Notes: generated by a model not told the origin, from the sequence alone. Counted from the first letter of the stretch, positions 6,141 to 12,456 are shown. The stretch is DNA of 12,456 bases from JBGLNJ01 sp964353405 (GCA_964353405.1 CAYGWJ010000309.1:1-12456); one strand, 5' to 3'. Numbers and translations: made by a program.

Positions 6141-7501
6141 CACTTGACCGTCAGCGGCACGTCAAGTGCGTGCGCCAACATCTCCAACTCCGGCACAATC
6201 TCGCCATACGCCATTACCAAGTGGTGCTCCCAACCATTCGACAGCATCTCGTTCAGGAACGCCATCGCGTTGCTATCGAACTCTACGCGCGTGAGCGTGC
6301 CCCGCACTTGCATCTCGGATTCGAGCGCCTGCCCGGTCGTGGCAATCATGCGCAAGTTGCGGCCATCGTCGCCCAGGCGCAAAATCGTGACGCGGCCCGG
6401 CTTGAGCGCAAAGCCGGCCGTCAGTCCCTTGCCGGCTGCAAAGTGCGAGAACAGATGCCGCGGCTGATCCTCTCTCGCCAGGCTGACGGGCGCGCAGCCG
6501 CCGTGCCACAACATACCCGTGTTGGTCGCCTCGTCCACCGAGACGAAATCAGTCAGGAAGGGGTGCACACCCGTCAATCGTCGAGCGATGAGCATCGAGA
6601 GTGTGCCCATGATGTCGCCCTCACAGCCGGTGAACAGGCCCATGTCCGTCAACACCGAGACCGCGCCGCAGCCCGCGATGCCATAAGCCACGACCAGGTC
6701 GCCCCAGCATTTGAGCGTCATCGCGCCAAAGTTACCCTCGGCCGCCAGGTCGCGCATGGCGAGGATGAGGGCGGCGAACAGATCGCCTTTGATCTCGTTG
6801 ACCTCGGACACATCATCGAAAGACTTGAGCATATCGGGCTTGCTGGCTTGGACGCGCTCAGCCGCAATCGCACGGGCTTTGGCGACAATGGTCTCTAGGC
6901 CCACGTCAATGATCTCGACGCCGAGCGCGCGCCGGAGCGCAAACTTGTCCACGGCCAGATCTTCAAAGCCGGGCGCGTGCCCGCCGATGAAAGCGAGGCG
7001 AAGCTGTTGCAAGTCGCGCCGGATACCCGCCACGCGCGCAAACTGCGCGATGGTCTTGGCTGCGCGCGGATCGTCCAGCGCCGCGTAGAGCGTCGTCGGG
7101 CGGTAGCCGAGCTTGTAGAGATTGCTGGCATTGACGTGCGCACCGACGAGCGAGTTGAGCCGCAGCTTGCCCGTTTGTTCTTGCGGCTCCGGCCAGGCCC
7201 ACAAAAGCAAGGGCAAGTTGGGGAACGACTGGGCCAATCGCTGAGCCAATCCGCCCAGCGCGAACGTGCCGCTCAGGATGACGAGCGCGTCAATGTTCGC
7301 CGCGCGCAGTTCGGCCATCGCCGCGTCTGCGTCGGTCTGCTCGATCACTTGCTTTTCGACGGCGCAAAGTTGAATGCCGTCGAGTCCGCGCACCATCTCT
7401 TGCGCTTTGACGTACCACTGCGCAGCCAGGTCTGCCTCGAACGTCAGGCGTGCCAGGCACACGAGGCCCACGCGTGTTGGTTCAGGATTAATAAAAGACA
7501 T
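6140..7501 (-). CDS. L-fucose/L-arabinose isomerase-family protein (putative ketose-forming sugar isomerase)
   Basis: A 453-residue protein of the metal-dependent L-fucose/L-arabinose isomerase fold, shorter than E. coli FucI (591) or AraA (500). The N-terminal half (VGLVCLA, DALVILSGTFALGG, LVGAHVN, LAFIGGHAPGF) is the pair of Rossmann-like domains. The active-site half has MTLKCWGD, TGCEGDIMGTLSML and HGGCAP. E294 (CEGD) and D318 (LTDF) are 24 residues apart, the spacing of FucI metal ligands E337 and D361; H426 or H427 (WEHHLVM) is the likely third ligand, equivalent to FucI H528. An ORF extension to 7591 is rejected because it reads through repeat DNA; ATG at 7501 has GGAAAAGAG directly upstream and starts MSFINPEPTRVGLV. 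Its place next to the transaldolase and glycosidase suggests aldose-to-ketose conversion of the released sugar, possibly sulfoquinovose. The substrate is inferred, not shown. Confidence 0.85.
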   Translation of the reverse strand: MSFINPEPTRVGLVCLARLTFEADLAAQWYVKAQEMVRGLDGIQLCAVEKQVIEQTDADAAMAELRAANIDALVILSGTFALGGLAQRLAQSFPNLPLLLWAWPEPQEQTGKLRLNSLVGAHVNASNLYKLGYRPTTLYAALDDPRAAKTIAQFARVAGIRRDLQQLRLAFIGGHAPGFEDLAVDKFALRRALGVEIIDVGLETIVAKARAIAAERVQASKPDMLKSFDDVSEVNEIKGDLFAALILAMRDLAAEGNFGAMTLKCWGDLVVAYGIAGCGAVSVLTDMGLFTGCEGDIMGTLSMLIARRLTGVHPFLTDFVSVDEATNTGMLWHGGCAPVSLAREDQPRHLFSHFAAGKGLTAGFALKPGRVTILRLGDDGRNLRMIATTGQALESEMQVRGTLTRVEFDSNAMAFLNEMLSNGWEHHLVMAYGEIVPELEMLAHALDVPLTVK

Positions 7502-7506
7502 CTCTT

Positions 7507-7599
7507 TTCCATTTCGGATTTCGGATTGCTGATTGCGCAGCACGAATGGACTGCCCGGCGCGCACAGCAATCCGAAATCGCAAATCCACAATCACTCGT
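7507..7599. repeat. Heptamer tracts forming a 14-bp inverted repeat between transaldolase and isomerase
   Basis: Two runs of 7-bp units face each other: TTCCATT, TCGGATT twice, GCTGATT at 7507-7534, and CAGCAAT, CCGAAAT, CGCAAAT, CCACAAT at 7565-7592. Positions 7518-7531 and 7565-7578 are perfect reverse complements, with a 33-nt loop. On the minus strand the tract starts at the TGA stop of the transaldolase (7592-7594) and ends at the ribosome binding site of the isomerase, so the mRNA between the two genes would fold into a hairpin. Confidence 0.9.
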
Positions 7600-8254
7600 A
7601 CGGCGTTGCGTCCCAGCTATCGGTAAAAATCTTGAGACCTTTGGCGGTGTATGGATGGTCGAACGCATCCTTGTAGACGTCAAAGCCCGCGGTCACAATA
7701 TCCGCGCCCGCCACAGCGGCCTCGACGATTTGACGCCCGTTGCGGACGGCGGCGACAATCACCTCGGTCTTGAAATCATAATTGCGGTAAATCCGCATGA
7801 TTTCACCAACAAGGTGCGAGACCTCTTCGCCATTGGCTTCCTTCCAACCGATGAAAGGCGAGACGAACGTCGCACCGAGTCGAGCCGCCTGCAACGCCTG
7901 CGCCGCTGAAAAGACGAGTGTCAGATTGACACGGATGCCCTTGTCCTTCAGCGTCCACAGCGCCTTGAAGCCAGCTTCCGTCGCCGGGAGTTTAATGACA
8001 AAGTTGGGCGACATGGCGGCGAGCTTCAAGCCTTCTTCGACCATCGCATCTGCCTCGGTGTGGTGCGGATTGACTTCGACCGAGATGGGCTTGTCGGTAC
8101 CCTCGAACAGCTGGGCGATTTCGCGAATGGCGACGAGGAATGGCTTGCCGCTGTTGCGAACGTGACGCGGGTTGCTCGTCACGCCGTCAATGTTCCACAT
8201 GTCGCGCGCGTAGCAGATTTCATCTGCTTTGGCGCTATCCAAAAAGAACTTCAT
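7592..8254 (-). CDS. Short transaldolase / F6P-aldolase-family protein, candidate sulfofructose transaldolase
   Basis: A 220-residue single-domain class I aldolase of the TalC/FSA type (usual length about 215-225). It starts MKFFLDSAKADEI, has the loop DGVTSNPRHVRNSGK, and the Schiff-base lysine K88 in NFVIKLPAT. Differences from ordinary members: NPRH replaces the usual NPSL; the GR..D motif that binds phosphate is SPFIGWKEANG; and the AAS(F/V)R block is VAAVRNGRQ, so the phosphate-contacting Ser is lost. These changes fit a substrate whose distal group is not phosphate, and they match what I recall of 6-deoxy-6-sulfofructose transaldolase (SftT) from transaldolase-type sulfoglycolysis. It would split a 6-substituted fructose into a three-carbon aldehyde, transferring the dihydroxyacetone unit. 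ATG at 8254 is chosen because GAGGAGG ends 6 nt upstream; the ATG at 8260 abuts that motif. It precedes the isomerase gene with a repeat-filled 90-nt gap. Confidence 0.82.
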   Translation of the reverse strand: MKFFLDSAKADEICYARDMWNIDGVTSNPRHVRNSGKPFLVAIREIAQLFEGTDKPISVEVNPHHTEADAMVEEGLKLAAMSPNFVIKLPATEAGFKALWTLKDKGIRVNLTLVFSAAQALQAARLGATFVSPFIGWKEANGEEVSHLVGEIMRIYRNYDFKTEVIVAAVRNGRQIVEAAVAGADIVTAGFDVYKDAFDHPYTAKGLKIFTDSWDATPYE

Positions 8255-8260
8255 TTCCAT

Positions 8261-8267
8261 CCTCCTC
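8261..8267 (-). promoter_or_regulatory. Ribosome binding site deciding the transaldolase start
   Basis: GAGGAGG lies 6 nt before the ATG at 8254. An upstream in-frame ATG at 8260 has no spacing from it, so the second ATG, which begins the conserved MKFF(L/I)D block, is the start. Confidence 0.75.
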
Positions 8268-8272
8268 TTTTT

Positions 8273-8335
8273 GACCACTGACCACTGGCTGCAGAGGTTA
8301 GGCGGTCTGCAGTCTCTCGTCCGCGGTCCTAGTTA
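8273..8335. repeat. Heptamer tract between chaperonin and transaldolase
   Basis: On the minus strand, starting from the TAA stop of the chaperonin gene (8333-8335), units GACCGCG, GACGAGA, GACTGCA and GACCGCC follow in strict 7-bp register (8301-8328). After a short stretch come two perfect units of AGTGGTC (8273-8286), and then the ribosome binding site of the transaldolase. The whole gap is repeat DNA. Confidence 0.85.
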
Positions 8336-9955
8336 CGGCTCCATACTGGTCTGCGGATTGCTCTTGAGCACAATCGTCTCTGTCGTCAGCGCCATGATCG
8401 CGCCGCTGACAGCAGTTTGCAGCGCCTGAATCAGAACACCCGCGGCATCCAGAATGCCATCTTTTTCCATCGAAACAACCTTGCACTTGATAGCGTCATA
8501 ACCGTAGACCGGGCCGCGCCGCTGCATCTGTGCCATCACGGCTCCGGGCGCGCTCGCGCCGGCGTTCGTGGCGATGCGGCGAAATGGCTCTTCCAGAGCA
8601 TGTGCCAGCGATCTAACTCCCATCGCCTCATCGCCAGCAGCATTGACGTGGAGCACCGCCGGGATGCAGTTGAGGTACGCCACGCCGCCGCCGGGCACCA
8701 GCCCCTCCCGCAACGCAATGGGCAACGCACGCAGAGCTTTTTCCGCTTTCTGGCGGAGCGTGGTGCGCTCGGCTTCGGTGTATGCGCCAATCATCAGCTT
8801 GGCGACTTGTCCTCCCAGCCGCGCCATACGAAAACGCAATTCATCCATCGCTTCGTCGTCGGGCGGTCGTAGATTCCCTTTAGAGTACAACCGCTTGAGA
8901 CGCGCGCGCAAGGTTTCGATTTGATGGCCAACTTTTGCGCGGCCACTGCCGACGACGATCAATTCGTCCGGGTCGGCCTCGACACGCGGCGAGTGACCCA
9001 CATCCGCCGGCTGAATGTCACGCAAGTGCTGGCCGCTTTCAGGTAAAAGCACCTCCGCGCCCGTCAGGACAGCCAGGTCTTGATAATCCGTCCTGCGTTT
9101 CGATTCACTCTCGCGCAACTCGGCGGCGACTACCTTGAGGCGGCCTTGCTGGTGATTCATGATGAGGGCCGTGAGCGCCACATCTTTGATCTCGTTGGCG
9201 ATCAAAGCAACGCTTTTTGATTCAGCACGAGCGGCCAATTCCAATACCGGCTGCAAGTCTTCAATGTCGGCCACGTCACCCGCGTAGAGCACCACCAGGC
9301 AATCGGACAACACCGCTCGCCGCCTGGCGGGGTCGGTGATGAGATAAGGCGAAGCCAACCGTCCCTTCCAGCGGCCGCCCTCGTAAAACTGCCGCTCGAG
9401 ATAGGGCGCCATATAGTCTTCGATGCTCACGTAAGCATCCGGGCCAAGCTTGGCATAAATATCCACCAGCACACGACTGAGGCTGGCATCGTTCAGAATC
9501 GTCCGAGTGACCTTGGCAAGGCCAAGCTGATCCTTGATCGGCTTGGCCATCCCACGCAGCGCTTCAATCGCCGCCGCCGCCGCGCGGTCAATCCCGCGCC
9601 GAAGAGCCATCGGATCGGCTCCAGCGGCTTTCATGCGATGCGCGTGTTCGAGGATCGCCTGGGCCAGCACTGCTGCCGTCGCGCATCCATCACCCGCCTT
9701 CAAATGCATCCGCCAGACAAGGTTACGCGCCAGCATCGCGCCCACATCTTCAGCGCGATCAGGCAGCGCAAGAATGCGGCGGGCAATCGTCGCCGCGTCT
9801 GTCAGCATCTCGGGCTGGGGGCGCGTCTCGTGCTGAGATAGAATCGTCCCCTGCGTCGGGCCGAGTGTCAAGGCCAGCAATTCAGTGATCTGGACAAAGC
9901 CGCGCTTCATACGCACGCTTGCGTCGAATCCTTGCAAGACGTCGGGGTCAAGCAT
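8333..9955 (-). CDS. Divergent GroEL/Cpn60-family chaperonin paralogue
   Basis: A 540-residue protein that aligns along the whole GroEL architecture: equatorial (LALTLGPTQGTIL, LTDAATIARRI, KAGDGCATAAVLAQAI), intermediate, apical (GRLASPYLI through the LTGAEVLLPESG region), then back through EGLVPGGGVAYL and ALTTETIVL. It keeps D53 (GroEL D52) and D89 (GroEL D87), but GDGTTT is GDGCAT, and the essential D398 of GroEL is K406 in an ungapped match from there to the GGG loop; D397 is E405. The C-terminal GGM-rich tail is absent and it ends SNPQTSMEP. ATP hydrolysis is therefore doubtful. No GroES gene is visible. The ATG at 9955 starts 7 nt after the MFS stop, with only a weak ribosome binding site. 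It could be a client-specific chaperonin for this pathway or a general paralogue caught in the operon; function is not established. Confidence 0.88.
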   Translation of the reverse strand: MLDPDVLQGFDASVRMKRGFVQITELLALTLGPTQGTILSQHETRPQPEMLTDAATIARRILALPDRAEDVGAMLARNLVWRMHLKAGDGCATAAVLAQAILEHAHRMKAAGADPMALRRGIDRAAAAAIEALRGMAKPIKDQLGLAKVTRTILNDASLSRVLVDIYAKLGPDAYVSIEDYMAPYLERQFYEGGRWKGRLASPYLITDPARRRAVLSDCLVVLYAGDVADIEDLQPVLELAARAESKSVALIANEIKDVALTALIMNHQQGRLKVVAAELRESESKRRTDYQDLAVLTGAEVLLPESGQHLRDIQPADVGHSPRVEADPDELIVVGSGRAKVGHQIETLRARLKRLYSKGNLRPPDDEAMDELRFRMARLGGQVAKLMIGAYTEAERTTLRQKAEKALRALPIALREGLVPGGGVAYLNCIPAVLHVNAAGDEAMGVRSLAHALEEPFRRIATNAGASAPGAVMAQMQRRGPVYGYDAIKCKVVSMEKDGILDAAGVLIQALQTAVSGAIMALTTETIVLKSNPQTSMEP

Positions 9956-9962
9956 TATGTTC

Positions 9963-11201
9963 TTAATTCCTCATGATTTCTACCGACCGCTGACCGTCGC
10001 CGATTATCCGCGGTCCGCGGTCAAGCCATCGCGCGCCAAGCAAGCCCAGCGCCAAACACGCCACCGCCGTCACACCAAACATCGGCTGAAGGCCCATCGC
10101 TTCGGCCAGCACGCCACTTGCGGCCGGACCAGCGAACATACCAATCGCGTATACGGCCTGATGCAGACCCATCGCCGTCGAGCGGTCGGCGTCTTGCACA
10201 TGCTGAATGCTCAAGCCCATCAGCACAGGATAGCCAATGCCCTGCGCCAATCCCATGATGGCTTGGGCAATCGCCAGAACAAACAGCGAGGACGACATGG
10301 CCGCAATGATAATGCCCACAAACATCAGCACGAAGCTGGCAATGACCAGCCATTGCCCGCGGATGCGGTTGGCAACTGAAGACGCCCACAAGTTGCCGCT
10401 GGCCATCATGGCAATGTTGAGGGTCGCAAACAGGCTTTGAGTGACGCCCGTTCCACCGAGCTGCTTGACCAACACCGACATGAATCCCAAACTGATCGCC
10501 CAATGCGCATACTGTCCAACGGCGCTCAACAGCGACGGCACCAGCACATCGCGCCGCACGATGAGGCGGCCAATGCCTCCCACCGAAGGCCGCGCGGGTG
10601 GGCGACGTATTTCGCCGATGGTCGCCATGATGATGATGGAAAGGGCTGCAATGCCCGTTGCCACAAAAAAGGGAAGCGAGTAGCCGCCCAGATTATCGAG
10701 CGAGCCAGTCATCGAGGTCGCCAGCGCTCTCCCGATAGAGTTGAAGAGCGTGAGCAGCGCACTGGCCTTGATGGCTTCTTTGGGCGGAAACAACGCGCTG
10801 AAGCCCACGACGAGCGGAACCCATGCCCCGGCCGAGAGTCCCGTCACAGCACGGCCAATCATCAAACCATTCACCGTACCGGTCGTGCCCATGATCCACG
10901 CGCCCAGGCCAGCCAGGCCCAGGCCGACCAAGATAAACGGTTTGCGCCAGCCGAGCCAATCGGCAGCGATGCCAAGCGGCAGGCGAATAAGCGCTTGCCA
11001 CAAGCCGAACATAGACAGCACCACGCCCACCACCGCCAGGTCATTCGCTTTGCTTTGAACGTAGGTGGGCAAAGTCGGCAGATAAATGTACTGCGCCATC
11101 CAAAACAAAAACACGGCTGCCGAGTAAAGCGCGATGGTCAACTTTCGACTGGCAATACCCAGTGCGACAGGTCCAGCTTGTACAGCGGTAGATTCAGTCA
11201 T
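9963..11201 (-). CDS. MFS transporter
   Basis: A 412-residue major facilitator superfamily protein with about 12 hydrophobic segments. It begins MTESTAVQAGPVALGIASRK ahead of the first helix, and has motif A as GIAADWLGWRKPF between helices 2 and 3, an RAVTGLSAGAW helix 4, a central loop IGEIRRPPARPSVGG, and a second half ending ARWLDRGPRI. The ATG at 11201 comes 4 nt after the stop at 11206 of the broken isomerase frame; a TTG at 11234 is possible but has no ribosome binding site. The last 20 or so residues (from DRGPRI to the stop) are encoded by six 7-bp repeat units. The chaperonin gene starts 7 nt downstream, so they share a transcript. Substrate is unknown; an import or export role for a sugar-derived acid is plausible from context. 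Confidence 0.83.
   Translation of the reverse strand: MTESTAVQAGPVALGIASRKLTIALYSAAVFLFWMAQYIYLPTLPTYVQSKANDLAVVGVVLSMFGLWQALIRLPLGIAADWLGWRKPFILVGLGLAGLGAWIMGTTGTVNGLMIGRAVTGLSAGAWVPLVVGFSALFPPKEAIKASALLTLFNSIGRALATSMTGSLDNLGGYSLPFFVATGIAALSIIIMATIGEIRRPPARPSVGGIGRLIVRRDVLVPSLLSAVGQYAHWAISLGFMSVLVKQLGGTGVTQSLFATLNIAMMASGNLWASSVANRIRGQWLVIASFVLMFVGIIIAAMSSSLFVLAIAQAIMGLAQGIGYPVLMGLSIQHVQDADRSTAMGLHQAVYAIGMFAGPAASGVLAEAMGLQPMFGVTAVACLALGLLGARWLDRGPRIIGDGQRSVEIMRN
9981..10022. repeat. Heptamer tract encoding the C-terminal tail of the MFS transporter
   Basis: Six 7-bp units in register: two perfect GACCGCG (minus strand, 10009-10022) followed by GATAATC, GGCGACG, GTCAGCG and GTCGGTA. They lie inside the coding sequence and supply the basic tail after the last membrane helix. 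The unit family is the same as at 8301-8328. Confidence 0.8.
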
Positions 11202-11205
11202 CGGG

Positions 11206-11710
11206 TCAAGAATACTTGCTGCAAAACAGCTCAAACAGACGATCCAGTTTATCCGGCGGCAGCGCCGTTTCCATCCAGAAAGCCAGTCCTTCCGGGCGCA
11301 GCTCGTCGCACAGAGGCAGGACTTGTTCCGGTGGGCAGATGATTTGCAGTGACCGCTTCAACTTGAAATTCCTCGGTCGTCTTGTTTTCCTTTGCTTTGC
11401 TACTGAACGCCAGGAACATCGCGCCCGCTTGGGCAGCAAAGACGACCGTGCGTTCCAAATTATCCAGCGCCCCTTGGACCGCCTGCGGATTATAGATTTC
11501 ACCGCCGACGTGAATGGCGACGGGCTGTAAGCCGTGGCGGGTCAACAACTGGCGAAACGCATCCGGCTGGGTGATGTCGAGATGTTGCGCGCCGATCTCG
11601 ACGCCGTCGTAGCCGGCAGATGCAATCTCGGCCAGCACTTGCGGCAACTGCTGACGATTTTTCTCTGGCCCCCACGGGCGGGTACTGATAAGCGGATGGA
11701 AATGACACAT
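11206..11710 (-). pseudogene. Broken TIM-barrel sugar phosphate isomerase/epimerase
   Basis: The N-terminal part from ATG 11710 reads well for about 115 residues as a xylose-isomerase-like TIM-barrel protein (MCHFHPLISTRPWG, EIASAGYDGVEIGAQHLDI, LTRHGLQPVAIHVGGEIYNP, LAFSSKAKENKTTEEF). After about 11375 the frame degenerates into an arginine- and proline-rich tail ending at 11249. A second frame then carries a plausible C-terminal part (PPEQVLPLCDELRPEGLAF, DKLDRLFELF) to a stop at 11206, which is 4 nt before the next gene, as expected for the original gene end. The combined length (about 168 codons) is well below the usual 250-290, so an internal deletion and a frameshift are both likely. 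It may once have been a pathway isomerase. A real short protein of 153 residues, or an assembly error, cannot be excluded. Confidence 0.6.
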
Positions 11711-11719
11711 CCGCTTATC
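11687..11719. repeat. 12-bp inverted repeat enclosing the start codon of the isomerase remnant
   Basis: Positions 11687-11698 and 11708-11719 are perfect reverse complements around a 9-nt loop, and the ATG at 11710 sits in the upstream arm. In the mRNA it would bury the start codon in a stem. The downstream arm is coding (HPLI). Confidence 0.75.
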
Positions 11720-11777
11720 GGCTTACATCCGTTGCGTCTATCACAACGGCGGTCTGTCGTCTACAGTCGTCTGATCA
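11711..11777. repeat. Degenerate heptamer-phased gap after the ABC permease
   Basis: From the TGA stop of the permease gene (11775-11777) the minus strand shows GAC/GTC cores at 7-bp spacing for three to four units, of the same family as the 8301-8328 tract but less regular. The remainder of the gap has no clear promoter. Confidence 0.5.
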
Positions 11778-12456
11778 ACGCCCGCCAAACCCGGTCGTTG
11801 CAATACCTTGCACAAAGTAACGCTGTGCAAAGATAAAGACGAGCAGGACGGGAATGAGCACGACCGTCGAGGCGGCAAAGAGCAATTCCCACTGCCCGGT
11901 CTGCTGCACGTCGTTCAACGCGCGCAAGCCCAACGCCAACGTCCAATTGTCTCGCCCGTTCAAATAGATGAGCGGCTGCAAAAAGTCGTTATAACTTTGC
12001 AGGAACGAGAACACGGCCACAGTCGCAATCACCGGCTTGGAAAGCGGCAGGATGATGCTGAACAGAATCCTAAAGCGACTCGCGCCGTCCACCAGGGCCG
12101 CTTCTTCCAACTCGATCGGAATGCCCTTGAAAAACTGTCGCATCAGAAAGACATACAGCGGCGCCAGCCCCAGCCAGTAGGGAACGACCAACGGCAAAAA
12201 GTTGAGCGGCAGAATGCCCAACACGTTCCCCGGCTTGGTCCAGCCCAGCGTGCTGAATTCGATAAACATCGGGATGAGCGTGATGACTTCTGGCAGCATC
12301 ATCGTCCCGAGCAGCAAGGTGAAGAAAAAATCGCGGCCAGGCCATCTGAGGCGCGCGAACGCATAGGCCACCATGGACGAAGAAATGACCGTGCCAACGA
12401 CGGTCAGCCCGCAGATGACGAACGTGTTGAGCGCGAATCGGCCAAACGGCAAAAGC
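11775..12456 (-). CDS. Carbohydrate ABC transporter permease, MalG/UgpE type (5' end outside window)
   Basis: The visible 226 residues are an inner-membrane permease subunit of a CUT1-type sugar ABC importer. They show about five membrane segments and the EAA loop (ELEEAALVDGASRFRILFSIILPLSKP, split as EEAALVDG about 116-123 of the visible part and ILPLSKP), which docks the ATPase. The frame remains open to the window edge: the apparent TTG start at 12450-12452 is an internal leucine of an LLPFGRFALNT block, and the family is usually about 280 residues, so some 50 are missing. A binding protein and a partner permease would be expected upstream, outside the window. It is followed by the broken isomerase after 64 nt. 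Substrate is unknown, but the neighbouring glycosidase and sugar enzymes suggest a glycoside or modified sugar. Confidence 0.9.
   Translation of the reverse strand, partial: LLPFGRFALNTFVICGLTVVGTVISSSMVAYAFARLRWPGRDFFFTLLLGTMMLPEVITLIPMFIEFSTLGWTKPGNVLGILPLNFLPLVVPYWLGLAPLYVFLMRQFFKGIPIELEEAALVDGASRFRILFSIILPLSKPVIATVAVFSFLQSYNDFLQPLIYLNGRDNWTLALGLRALNDVQQTGQWELLFAASTVVLIPVLLVFIFAQRYFVQGIATTGFGGR

Noticed and set aside
7502..7591. 30-residue N-terminal extension of the isomerase
   Set aside because: It would be translated from the heptamer tract, has no ribosome binding site, and a good site stands directly before the ATG at 7501.
6977..7909. Plus-strand ORF of 310 codons across isomerase and transaldolase
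   Set aside because: It runs across two supported minus-strand genes and the repeat gap, with compositional bias of a shadow frame.
8333..9955. Housekeeping GroEL
   Set aside because: Catalytic-site substitutions, the missing GGM tail and absence of GroES indicate a divergent paralogue.
10437..11342. Plus-strand ORF of 301 codons over the MFS gene
   Set aside because: Antisense to a membrane protein; highly charged H/R-rich text without domain features.

Overview
The window is a tightly packed, single-strand accessory locus. All ten genes read on the minus strand, so the transcription order runs from high to low coordinates. Base composition is moderately GC-rich by eye. The content suggests an environmental bacterium, most plausibly a Chloroflexota (Anaerolineae-like) member: a divergent second chaperonin, a carbohydrate ABC permease, several sugar-enzyme families, and intergenic DNA built from heptanucleotide repeats and short palindromes. 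The taxonomic call is an inference from general character, not from a marker gene.

Layout in transcription order: (1) a carbohydrate ABC transporter permease cut by the window edge (11775-12456); (2) a broken TIM-barrel sugar isomerase/epimerase (11206-11710); (3) an MFS transporter (9963-11201); (4) a divergent GroEL/Cpn60 paralogue with a catalytic aspartate replaced (8333-9955); (5) a short transaldolase/F6P-aldolase-family enzyme with an unusual active site (7592-8254); (6) an L-fucose/L-arabinose-isomerase-type enzyme (6140-7501); (7) a multi-spanning membrane domain fused to a family-31 glycoside hydrolase (2866-5985); (8) a second MFS transporter (1638-2873); (9, 10) a split UxaA/SuyAB-type lyase with a small SAF subunit and a large subunit (1305-1592 and 142-1308). 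Gaps are short and several genes overlap or abut, so an operon or two consecutive operons is likely.

Working hypothesis: a sulfoquinovose or other sulfosugar catabolic locus. The GH31 enzyme (closest in motifs to the YihQ group) would release the sugar. The fucose-isomerase-like protein would make the ketose. The transaldolase, which has an NPRH loop and no phosphate-binding Arg in its GR..D motif, would split it. SuyAB-like subunits would eliminate sulfite from sulfolactate, and the ABC and MFS proteins would move substrates. No sulfolactaldehyde dehydrogenase is in the window, and the GH31 does not show the sulfonate-binding QQRW set, so other acidic or modified sugars remain possible.

The second theme is structural. 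Nearly every intergenic junction, and some coding sequence, is made of DNA with a 7-bp period. The tract often begins exactly at the stop codon of the upstream gene. Two short palindrome families are also embedded in coding regions: an in-frame duplicated VGQV(G/S)NLPY element in the GH31 membrane domain, and a hairpin whose centre is the stop codon of the first MFS gene.
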